64,000 nt of DNA, taken from assembly GCA_036417435.1 (NCBI GenBank), contig CM070912.1:27826055-27890054 (forward strand), written 5' to 3'. The position numbers and the translations under genes are program-made. Below the pieces are notes generated by a model that made no database searches, was not told where the DNA came from, and saw nothing but the letters and a program-made list of their open reading frames with translations. Source of the DNA: Inia geoffrensis (Eukaryota > Chordata > Mammalia > Artiodactyla > Iniidae). Positions within the stretch are counted from its first letter, which is position 1; each line of letters starts with the position of its first letter. Positions 11,180 to 20,785 of this stretch are shown one piece after another.

Positions 11180-12147
11180 TAAATGGAGGTTGTCTGGCCC
11201 CAAGAGTCATGGTCTTTACCTTACTTCATGCTTCCTAAATGTAATCCCCAGATCCCCATCATGATCTTCCAAATCCTCTCACTCCAGGCTGCCCCAGGCT
11301 CTGCAGCAGAACCCATCATTGGCAATTTTTGAGTCAAGGAACAGTCCCTATGCAGGGGGATCACTCTGGCTCCCATCTCTACATAATTATGCCACTTGAG
11401 TTCCATTTCCCAGCCTCCATTTCACAGCTATACACTAATAGCTTCAAGGGGCAGGGAGTTTTTTCCCTTTCTCCTGTATGTGATTAATGAGACTTTAATT
11501 GGCCCAGTGATAGATGAGTTATCCTAAAGGCATCGAATATTTAAAACTGAATTCTCCTTTGACAAAAATAGTCCATGAGTTTCAAGAGCTGCTGTCCCGA
11601 TGTCCCTGTTAGCGAGCACATGATGTCTGCCAGTGCTGAATGAATTCCTGCTAAGCATTCACCAATATCAAGGACAGAGATACCCTTTTCTCCTTTTGCT
11701 GTTCCTATGAAGGCAAAGTGTGTGTTTTACATCTTTATCTTAAGTGACCAGACTTGTTTATAGCTGCTCCAAATAATTACATCGGAATGCATTGGGTTTA
11801 GCACACCCCAGACAACTCACCCCTCTGATTAAGGGTTTCTAAATGGAATTCTTCCCTGGAAATGAGCCTTAAGTGGATTTCTTCCCTTAAACAAGCTACT
11901 GTCCCAGATATCCATGTGGTCTTTGGAGAGAAGTTTCTTTACCATATCACGCTCCCTTGTCACAGCCTTCCATCTTTTTCTTGGTATATCTGCTTTCCCT
12001 GTGCCCACATTAACCTGCTTATCCTCGAACTTCTTCTGGTTTCCTCACCACTAACCCAAGTCCAGAGAAAAGGGACCTCCACCATGGGGCCACTCCGGAT
12101 TACTGTGAACTCCTCTCTCTTTTCTGAACCCCTGGACTGGTTGCTGG
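11180..12147. other. Unique intronic interval, possible conserved non-coding element
   Basis: No transposon was recognised. The sub-interval 11440-11850 has mixed AT-rich homeodomain-like motifs (TTAATGAGACTTTAATTGG, CCAAATAATTACATCGG) and E-box-like text, with no long open frame. That composition is seen in developmental enhancers, but conservation was not tested. Confidence 0.35.
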
Positions 12148-12335
12148 GAATAGTAAATATTTTAGCTTTGAAAGTCATATGGTCTCCATCATAACTACTC
12201 AACTCTGCCTTTATAGCACAAACAGCTATAGACAATACATGAACAAATGAGTGTAGCTGCGTCCTAATAAAACTTTATTTACAAAATCAGCAGCAAGCAG
12301 GATTTGGCCCGTGGGCTGTAGTGTGCTAACTCCTG
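12148..12335 (-). mobile_element. hAT-Charlie-type DNA transposon, reverse copy
   Basis: It is the same family as 6930-7152 on the opposite strand, recognised from AATAAAACTTTATTTACAAA and GGATTTGGCCCGTGGGCTG. The left end is incomplete. Confidence 0.7.
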
Positions 12336-12352
12336 CCCCAGAGGCCTGTAGT

Positions 12353-12762
12353 GGCCATTTTCAGTGTCCTGCTCAGATCCGCTTTACCAGCTGCTGATGG
12401 CTCATAGCTGACCCCTCTCCACCTCAGCCAGCAGAGCTTTCTCTCCTAGAAAGTTACTTTGCACCTACATCCATCCAGGGGGCAGCCAGAGCCAGTGAAT
12501 GGGTGACTGATGGGAAAGTACAGAAGGCCAGCTACTGACCTTAAGGCAGGACCAACTTTGTGGTACAATTCATGCTCCAGAGTTCCCTCTGGGATCAGGC
12601 TGAAGTCGGTCTCCAATTAAGACCAATGCTTGCTTAGCTTTGTTGCTCTGCTCCACCCTGCTTCCTAACCCTCCTTCCCCTAAGAGCCTCCCTCAGTAAA
12701 TTAAATGTTCCCAAATCCCTGTCTCAGGCTTTGCTTCTAGCAAACCCAACCTGAGATAAGAC
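12353..12762 (+). repeat. Degraded LTR, copy B of a related pair
   Basis: ATGCTCCAGAGTTCCCTCTG, CCCTAAGAGCCTCCCTCAG and TCTCAGGCTTTGCTTCTAG align in order with 9604-9845. It ends near CTGAGATAAGACA. Confidence 0.55.
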
Positions 12763-13022
12763 ATTAAAACCCATCCTAGCTCCCTACTGGTATTGTCTTT
12801 TTCTCTTGGCTGTATTATGCTTCCCAGTTGTACCTTTCCCAATACGACTATGAAATTCTTGGAGGATGGGGAGTGAAATAGAGGATGTGTCCTCAGCGCA
12901 GTGGTATAGGACAAAGAACACAGGCTTTTTATTTTAACAGGCCTGGGTTAAAATTCTGGTCTGTCACTGACTCGGTTTGTGACTTAATGAAAATAAGAAT
13001 AACAGTAACAATAGCAGTAATA

Positions 13023-13315
13023 GGGGCTTCCCTGGTGGTGCAGTGGTTAAGAATCCGCCTGCCAATGCAGGGGACACGGGTTCGAGCCCTGGTCTGGGAA
13101 GATCCCACATGCCACGGAGCAACTAAGCCTGTGCGCCACAACTACTGAGCCCACGTGCCACAGCTACTGAAGCCCACGCACCTAGAGCCCGTGCTCTGCA
13201 ACGAGAAGCCACCGCAATAAGAACCCCGCACAACACAACGAAGAGTAGCCCCCACTCGCCGCAACTAGAGAAAGGCTGCACACAGCAATGAAGACCCAAT
13301 GCAGCCAAAAAAAAG
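13023..13315 (+). mobile_element. CHR SINE, long form
   Basis: The head GGGGCTTCCCTGGTGGTGCA and the B box GGTTCGAGCCC are intact, with an A-rich tail. The target ATAGCAGTAATAG is repeated on both sides, allowing small differences. Confidence 0.92.
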
Positions 13316-13399
13316 ATAGCAGTAATAGTAGTGACAGCAGGTATCACATCTTGGGCAGTACATTGCGTGGCAGGCACTATGCTAAACCCTTCTTACTAG

Positions 13400-13918
13400 T
13401 TATGTCAGCATCCTCATAGCACCACTAAAAGGACTCCTAGGCTCAGGGACTGCCCAGGTCACTCATTTTACAGAAGAGAGCAAGTATGCCTACCTTGAAG
13501 AGTTGCTATGGTTACTAACACAAAGGTCTAAGTGCCCAGCAACCAGCAGATGCTCCCAAAATATTTCATTTTATTATCGGGTCCTATTATTAGTAGACTG
13601 TTATCCATATCCATACAGAAGGCATTCCTTTTACTTGATTTGATCCTTTTTCCAGCACCTTGCTATGTACATTTGTGCCTCAAACCCTCTCAGATTTTCA
13701 CTTTTAATGGGACAAAAAACTTTAAGATAAGAAAATCAAGTTTTGTCATGAGGTTCAACACAGTTCTAGCCCCTGACTCAGACCCCTTCCTACGGACCAA
13801 AGATTCTTGCCCCCAGAAACAATCTGAATATCCTGCAATAGGAGGAGCATTGCATGACATCTACTCATTTATTTATTCAACAGATATTTAGTGAGTACCC
13901 AAAAACTTGCCAGGCAAG
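13400..13918. other. MIR debris and unique sequence
   Basis: MIR-like text is present near 13370-13500 and 13850-13910 (ATTTATTCAACAGATATTTA). The open frame 13532-13891 crosses both types of sequence and has no recognisable protein. Confidence 0.4.
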
Positions 13919-14216
13919 TGTAGCAGCCAGCCTCCAAGACGGCCTCCATTGATTCTCATGCCCTGGAATTCACACTATCACCAAGGCTGTGCCATCTAGA
14001 AAGTGGATCCTCCCGACCCAGTCAAACCTTCAGATGATGGCAGTCCCAGCCAACATCTTGACCACAACGTTACGACAGACCTAAGCCAGAAGCAGCAGAC
14101 TAAGCCGCTCCCAAATTCCTGATCCAGAGAAACGGTGTGAGGTAATAAAGTTTATTGTTCTTTCAAGCCACTAAGTGGGGTAATTTGTTAGGCAGCTTTA
14201 AATTACTAATATAGCA
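13919..14216 (+). repeat. Degraded LTR (MLT-type)
   Basis: It begins TGTAGCAGCCAGCCTCCAAG and ends with CAAGCCACTAAGTGGGGTAA, then ATTACTAATATAGCA, which is the usual end of an MLT-type LTR. Confidence 0.5.
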
Positions 14217-14258
14217 TTCAATGGAATATTACACAATGGTTTAAAAGAACGTTTATGA

Positions 14259-14390
14259 AGGAATTCACTGACAGTCCAATGGTTAGGACTCTGTGCTTCC
14301 ACTGCACGGGGCACAGGTTCGATCCCTGATCAGGCAACTAAGATCCCGCATGCCATATGGTGCAGCCAAAAAAATAAATAAATAAAAAAC
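14259..14390 (+). mobile_element. Short tRNA-derived SINE
   Basis: The tRNA-like part GGAATTCACTGACAGTCCAA to CACAGGTTCGATCCC is followed at once by GTGCAGCCAAAA and an (AAAT)n tail. It lacks the long-form body. Confidence 0.8.
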
Positions 14391-14441
14391 AACAGAATGC
14401 TTATGAAAAGTTTTAGGTCCATAAGAACAGGCCATTGAAAT

Positions 14442-14630
14442 ACAGACATCCCTTAGTATTGGTTCCAGGAACCCCTGAAGATACCAAGATCTAAGGATGC
14501 TCAGATCCCTTACAGTCAGCCCTCCATATCTGCCGGTTTCACATCAACCAACAAGATAAAAAATACTGTATTCTTAGGGTGGTTGAATCTGAGGATGCAA
14601 ATCTCATGGCTTCGGAGGGCTGAGTGTAAT
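14442..14630 (+). repeat. Tigger-type DNA transposon fragment
   Basis: TACAGTCAGCCCTCCATATC and GGTGGTTGAATCTGAGGATG resemble the terminal parts of a mariner/Tigger element. Confidence 0.5.
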
Positions 14631-14754
14631 TCTAAATAAATCACACCAAAAAAACAGAACAGGACACATGAAAAGATTGTATGAAGAATTGTAATTCACA
14701 CGGACACACTAATAATATTATTCTCATTTTTAAAAGGAGATACTTGCATACACC

Positions 14755-14960
14755 ACCTCTAATGAGTGCTTACTATAAGCAAAGTACTCAACATACATTA
14801 TCTCATTTAATTCTCAAAACAACCCAATAAGATATTGTTATTCCCACTTTTCAGCTGGGGAACTAAGGCTCAGAAAGGTTAACTAAATTTTTCATGGCCA
14901 CCTAGCTATTAAGTGGTGGAGCTTGATTTGATGCCAGGACTATTCAACTTTCAACTCAAT
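14755..14960 (+). repeat. MIR SINE
   Basis: TACATTATCTCATTTAATTC, GGGGAACTAAGGCTCAGAA and TTAAGTGGTGGAGCTTGATT follow the MIR order. Confidence 0.7.
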
Positions 14961-15194
14961 TTTTCTAACCACTACTTACACTGCCTATAGACAGAATAAA
15001 AAGGAAATGCACCAAATTGCGTGTTTTTCAGGGATTTTTTTCTTGCACTTTTCACATTTGCTACAAAGAGCACCTGTTCCATTTATAACTAGGAAGATAA
15101 GTTATTGTTTTTATAAACAAAAATAAAACAGAAAGTGTTCTCTCTTCTAGGAATCCAAAGGAGAAAGGAAATATCCACTCTTGTGTTTCATGTT

Positions 15195-15300
15195 TCTCAA
15201 AGGGGTGTCTATTGACACTCAGGGTAGGATAATTCTTCCTGGTGAGTGTGTGCCCTGTGTGCTGTAGGATGTTAAGCACCACTGCCCCTGTCTACCAAAT
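15195..15300 (-). repeat. MER20-like fragment, reverse
   Basis: CCTGTGTGCTGTAGGATGTT followed by GTCTACC is the complement of MER20 text. Confidence 0.5.
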
Positions 15301-16225
15301 GTGCCTCCTGTGGCAGGGCCCTGCCAATATCCATTCGGCATGCACCTCTCCACCCAGCGCTGCCGGCTGCAAACACCTCTGACTCTCTCTCTGATAACTT
15401 TTGCTCTGGCTGGAAAACACACATGGTCCCCCAGTTGCTCAGGTGATAACTGGGCGGAAAATGTACCTTTTATTGCTTACACTCACCTAACAGCGTTTTC
15501 TGGGTTTTACCTCCCAAAACATAACTTGCCCTCAAATCTTGTCTCAAGGTTGGCTTCTGGGGGAAATTAAGCCAAGACAGCTCCCCAGGCACCCTGACAC
15601 TGAAAACGCTCCTACACCTTTCCAAACACCCATACTGAAGTGTGGAGGGTGAGGACTTCCTATTCCTGCATAAGAAAATGTTTAAGTTCCACAGCAGCTT
15701 TCTAGCTAGAGCTCTGGCTATAAGAGAAGCGCATGGCAAGGTCATCTCACAGAGAACTACCCCTAAAAGTCCTTCGATTGCACCCTCTGTGCCTGTTCTG
15801 CTCTCCCCCTCTCCAGTTATTTCCATCCAGTTCCTCCCTGCGGTTCAAGAAACAGCAATGATTTTTAGGACAAAATAAGCACATGGCTTTGGGCTTAGCA
15901 CTATTCCAGGAAGGAAATAATCGTAATAATAGTAATGCCAGGAGCAAACATTTCTTGAATGCTTGTCATGTACCTGAAAGAAGGTGAAACTTTACACAGA
16001 TTATTTTAGTTCTCCTAACAAGAAGACATGTGGCTACTTGGAGGCCAAGAGTACCTAGAAATAAGTTCAAAGTGGGCCAAGTTCATTTAGGCAACAAAGA
16101 GTTATTGGGAAAACAAGATTTCTTGAGCATCTACTGAGTTCCAGACAACGTGCTAGGTAGAAGAATTAAACAGGAACCGAGTCAGATAAGGTCCCTCGTC
16201 TCTCAGAAGCCACATTCAAATAGAG
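15301..16225. other. Unique intronic sequence
   Basis: I see no recognised repeat except MIR-like text near 15935-16130. Open frames such as 15470-15826 are on the strand of SHISA9 but lack recognisable domains. Confidence 0.4.
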
Positions 16226-16431
16226 CAGTGATTTTCCACCAGGACAATTTCCCCCCAGCAGTCATTTGGCAACATCTGGAGACGTTTTTGGTTGTCACAA
16301 CTGGAGGGCACTGGCATCTAGTGCATAGAGGCCAAGGATGCTGCGGAACACCTTACAATGTATAGGACAGCCCTTGCAACAGAGAATTACCCGGCCCAAG
16401 ACGTCAAAATTGTCAAGGCTGAGAAACCCCG
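16226..16431 (+). mobile_element. MER20 (hAT-Charlie)
   Basis: It starts CAGTGATTTTCCACC, contains ACGTTTTTGGTTGTCACAAC and GATGCTGCGGAACACCTTAC, and ends GGCTGAGAAACCCCG. It is close to full length. Confidence 0.8.
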
Positions 16432-16948
16432 TAGTAAAGGAAGGAGAAGACAGAATAACAAACAAACAAACAAAAAAAGGGAATTTCAAATTTGAGCCCT
16501 AAGCTAGGGTTAGGAACTTATAAAATGCTATTTACATTATGTGGGCGCCCCCTCAGTATCTACAAACGGACGCAGGGTCATTTGTAACCGACATAACAGC
16601 GTGGAGGTCTTGGCCATACACGGGTGGGCAATCAGAAACAAGTGTTTCACCTCCATCACGTTCCAGAGCTCAACGTGGGTCTGAGTTTGCTGACTGTTAC
16701 CTCTCATCAACCCCTCCCTCCTTTTGTAAAGAGAGATGCATAGATGTGTCTATTCAATTAGTTTACACATCTTAATCGTTTATTCTGCCTCATTTCACAA
16801 GGGGTTTCAGGCAGCGAAGCAAAATATAAACAGTCATACTTCAAAACCAGCCACAACATAAATTAGAATAAGGGGTGTGTGGAGTTTTTTGTTATGGTTG
16901 TTGTCTGGAATCTCTTGTCTGAAGAACTCTCCCTGAAATACGCCACGT

Positions 16949-16950
<2 letters not shown>

Positions 16951-16985
<35 letters not shown>
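16951..16985 (+). repeat. (AC)n microsatellite
   Basis: About 17 AC dinucleotides follow GCCACGTGT. Confidence 0.95.
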
Positions 16986-16988
<3 letters not shown>

Positions 16989-17039
16989 TGCTCCATAACG
17001 ATCCTGCGGCAGTCTGAGAGTTTTGGATGGAATTGACTC

Positions 17040-17400
17040 CACCCATGTCCAACAGTGAACACATGATCCCAGACTAACCAATCAGAGCACCACTACCCTT
17101 GTTCAACATGACTGGTCAAGAGATGGTCATGTGACCTACCAGAGACCAATCACAGATGCTCCAAGTTTTTTTCCAAAGTTGTACAGAAATATGCTCTCTC
17201 CTTCTCTGAGGGTCTGGAGGTTAAAGACAACGTCAGATTAGGGCTGCTGGAAGCCATCTTGCCACCCCAGGGAAAAAGCCTGTCTGAAAATTAAGAGGAA
17301 GGAGGCACACAAAATCTAGAGATGGAGAGATAGAGCCCTGAGAACATTTGTTGAGTCCTAGCTATGCCTGAAGGTCATGGACCACTAAATTCCTCTTTCT
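17040..17400. repeat. Probable ancient interspersed repeat
   Basis: CAATCAGAGCACC, GGTCATGTGACC and GGAAGCCATCTTGCCACC occur in an order familiar from an old mammalian repeat that I cannot name. Confidence 0.35.
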
Positions 17401-18440
17401 ATTTGCATTAGGTTTCTGTCACTTGAACCTAAAAGGTCATGATTATGCCAAGATGAGAGTGAAATGGAAACCAGGGAGCAGGAAATGACACCAGGGAGCA
17501 GGGTGACACCGGTTCGAATTTGGCTGTGTACTTCTGAGTAGATGAGATGAAAAGGGAAAGCTGGTCAGTTACATCGTTCTCATTAATGCAATGAGAACAT
17601 TCAAGCTCCTTAGGAGAAGCGTTGCTTTTTCCTAGCACTGGCTTCTCAAAGCATCATGGGAAAGGAAATACTGAGATATGGAGGATGGTGTCCTCTTTTG
17701 ATTGACACTCTCTGCCAGTGCAATAATGGGACTGGTAAACTGCTTTTTACAGATTCTATTACGGATGCTGAGGGGACTCACGCTTACACGCTTGGTCGAC
17801 TTGATTCTGTGGGATTGTGGGATTGGGAGGGAGGCAGTGTGCTCCGAGGATGCACGTTGCTGTAGGTTCTCTCCCCGTGTGAACCTGCCTAGAACTGGTT
17901 CCTGGACATTTTAGCCGCTACTAATTCTCAGCCCGTTTCTGCCCTTTCCTTCTCAGAAATAAGCTAGTTTATGCCAACTTCTGAAGGTTCCACTCTCTCC
18001 TACCAAAGAGGGAAGTTCAAAAGAATTGGAGCCTCCTGCCCTCCAGCCATAAGGAAGATTGCACCAAGGTAGCTGCAGAGGTCAGGGGCTGTCCCCGAGA
18101 GCTTCCCTCTTCACCTCCTTTAATTTAGGCCGTTGGGATCTCATGTTACCATCAGGCTGTCACTCCACTGAGGATTTCAAATGGCTCCAGACCAAGTAAC
18201 AGATTGTCCCAGGCTCTCTGACCTTACAAGCAGAAAAAAAAAAGCCACTGTGCCCCCAAACTTGTCTTGGAGAGGTGATGCTTTGGTGAGGCACATTCTA
18301 ACGATGTGCCTCACTCAAGGAGCACAAACAAACGCAGGTTTGTAGCAAGTACAATATTATAACTGTAACAATAAAGACGACAAGATTTGGTTGTCTTGTT
18401 TGCCTGTTTGTTTGTTTGTTTGTTTTCAGTACCCTAGAAA
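17401..18440. other. Unique intronic sequence
   Basis: No exon or transposon was recognised. A (TTTG)n/(TTGT)n tract lies at about 18406-18424. Confidence 0.4.
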
Positions 18441-18600
18441 CTGTGCCAAGGGTTTTATGTGCATTATTTAATTTCATCTTCACAGTGATCCAAGGAACCA
18501 GATAGTAACACCATTTCCCAGGAGAGGAGGAAGAGGTTATGTGCTTTGCCCAACGCTCACACTGTTAGGAAGAGACAAAACCCATGAATCTGAAGGACCC
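18440..18600 (+). repeat. MIR fragment
   Basis: TTTAATTTCATCTTCACAGT and GAGGAAGAGGTTATGTGCTT fit a MIR. Confidence 0.6.
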
Positions 18601-18844
18601 CTGCGCCCATGCTCTAGACTCTGCCTCAGACCCAGGAGGGTGGGCACCATGGAACCACAAATGGGCAGGAAAATCCCTTGCTCCTGAGGTTCATCCAACC
18701 AAAAATGCCTTCCTTCCCATCAGGGCCGTTAAATATGAATTACACCGTTAAAATAGGATATCTGGGAGGAGTCAACCTTTAACTGAGTGTCTACCACCTA
18801 CACCAGAGAACAAATTAGTTGACTGGATAATTAGGACTCTTAGA

Positions 18845-18910
18845 CAGTATTTCTCAAAATATGACCCAGGACCATCTACATCAGAATCACCTGGGAGGAG
18901 GGTAAGGCTG
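18845..18910 (+). repeat. MER5A fragment
   Basis: CAGTATTTCTCAAAATATGA and CAGAATCACCTGGGAGGA mark the 5' half of MER5A. Confidence 0.65.
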
Positions 18911-18930
18911 TTAAATAGGCATATATCCAC

Positions 18931-19085
18931 TGTCATGGGCTGAATGTTTGTGTCCCTCGCAAATGCATATGTTAAAGCTCCAACCCCCAAGGTGACTGTA
19001 TTTGGAGATGATAAAGGTTAAACGAGAGGGTGGGGCCCTAATCCAATAGGACTGGTGCCCTTTTACAAAGAGTTAGAGACACCAG

Positions 19086-19123
<38 letters not shown>

Positions 19124-19303
19124 GAGGTGAGGGTGCAGGGAGAAGGCAGCTTTCTGCAAGCCAGGGTGAGAGTTCTCACCAGGAACCGCACTGACCAGCA
19201 CCTTGATCTTGGACTTCCCAGCCTCCAGAACTACAAGAAAATAAGTTTCTGTTGTTTAAGCAACATAGTCTATGGTATTTTATTATGGTAGCCTGAGCAG
19301 ACA
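18931..19303 (+). mobile_element. MaLR solo LTR (MLT1A-like) with internal (TC)n
   Basis: It begins TGTCATGGGCTGAATGTTTG and ends TATGGTAGCCTGAGCAGACA. A (TC)n expansion at 19089-19121 sits where the LTR normally reads CTCTCTCTC. Confidence 0.75.
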
Positions 19304-19534
19304 AAAACATCTACTGGCAAATGAAATAAACAAGGTGCAAAAGCATTTATAAATGTTAATAAATATCTTTGGTAGAACATACAATAAGTTTATCACAGTG
19401 GTTACTTCTAAGGAGGAGAACTGGGGCCCTGAGGATAGGAGACATCTAGTATTTATACCCTTTTGTACCACTTGGTTATTTTTCTCCATGTACATGTTGA
19501 CCTATTCAGGTAGATGAATAAATTAATATTTTTT

Positions 19535-19665
19535 AAAAGTACTCTATGTAAATGGCAAGATACACTGCCCAGAGGCTGGGTAAGCTGTCCTTCTGAGGAA
19601 ATCCCTAGCTCCACCAACCACCTAGAAATCAACCCCTAAAAGTCCAGCAAATATGCAATGCTAGA
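19535..19665 (+). repeat. Left copy of a long flanking duplication
   Basis: About 131 bp, from AAAAGTACTCTATGTAAATG to ATATGCAATGCTAGAG, recurs at 20338-20454 and continues at 20769-20785 after a SINE. The two copies bracket L1 sequence. Confidence 0.8.
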
Positions 19666-20337
19666 GTTATAGATACAGAAAACAAACAGGTGGTTGCCAA
19701 AGGGGAAGTGGAGGGTGAGGGGAAAGATATAAGTGAGGGAGATTAAGAGGCACAAAATTCTGGTTGCAAAATAAATGAGTCATGGTAATGAATGTACAGT
19801 GTAGGGAATATACTCCGTAACTATGTATTATCTTTGTATGGTGACAGATCATAACTAGACTTATACAGTGATCATTTTGAAATGCATAGAAATATCGTAT
19901 CACTATGCTGTGTAACAGGAACTAACACAGTGTTGTAGGTCAATTACACTTGAAGAACAAACAAACAAACTCACAGAAAAAGACATCAGGTTTGTGGTTA
20001 CCAGAGGTAAGGGTGGATGAGAATTAGATGAAGGCAGTCAAAAGGTACAAACTTCCAGTTATAAGATAAATAAGTCCTAGGGATGTAAAGTACACATGAT
20101 AAATCTAATTAACACTACTGTATGTTATTTATGAAATTTGTTAAGAAAGTAAACCCAAGAGTTCTCATCAAAGGAAAATTTTTCTATTTCTTTAATTTTG
20201 TATCTATATGATATGATGGATGTTCACTACACTTATTGTGATAATCATTTCATGATGCGTGTGAGTCAAATCATTATGCTGTACACAAACTTATACAGTA
20301 CTATATGTCAATTATATCTCAGTAAAGCTGGACGAAA
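19666..20337 (+). mobile_element. Two adjacent L1 3' ends
   Basis: The first (to about 19965) has GGTGGTTGCCAAAGGGGAAG and ACACTTGAAGAACAAACAAA. The second has GTGGTTACCAGAGGTAAGGG and ends TATATCTCAGTAAAGCTGGA followed by an A run. Both are L1 3' UTR sequence in the same orientation. Confidence 0.7.
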
Positions 20338-20785
20338 AAAAAAGTACTATAAATAAATAGCAAGAGACACTGCCCAGAGGCCTGGGTAAGCCATCTTTCC
20401 AGGAAATGCCCAGCTCCACCACTGCCTAAAAGTCAATCCTTAAAACTCCAACAAGGGACTTCCCTGGTGGTGCAGTGGTTAAGAATCCACCTGCCAATGC
20501 AGGGGACACGGGTTCGATCCCTGGTCCAGGAAGATCCCACATGCCACAGAGCAGCCAAGCCCACGCGCCACAACTACTGAAGCCTGCGCACCTAGAGCCC
20601 ATGCTCCGCAACAAGAGAAGCCACCACAATGAGAAGCCCGTGCACCGCAAGGAAGAGTAACCCCCACTCGCCGCAACTAGAGAAAGCCCGCTTGCAGCAA
20701 TGAAGACCCAACGCAGCCAAAAATTAATTAATTAATTAATTTTTTTTTTAAAAAAAAACCTCCAACAAATATGCAATGCTAGGGC
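20338..20785 (+). repeat. Right copy of the long duplication, split by a SINE
   Basis: GACACTGCCCAGAGGCCTGG and GCCCAGCTCCACCACTGCC match the left copy at 19535-19665 with substitutions. The match breaks at 20454 and resumes at about 20769 as TATGCAATGCTAGGG. Confidence 0.75.
20455..20758 (+). mobile_element. CHR SINE, long form
   Basis: The head GGGACTTCCCTGGTGGTGCA is followed by a full long-form body and (ATTA)n, T and A runs. Target duplication: ACTCCAACAA at 20445-20454 and CCTCCAACAA at 20759-20768. Confidence 0.92.
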
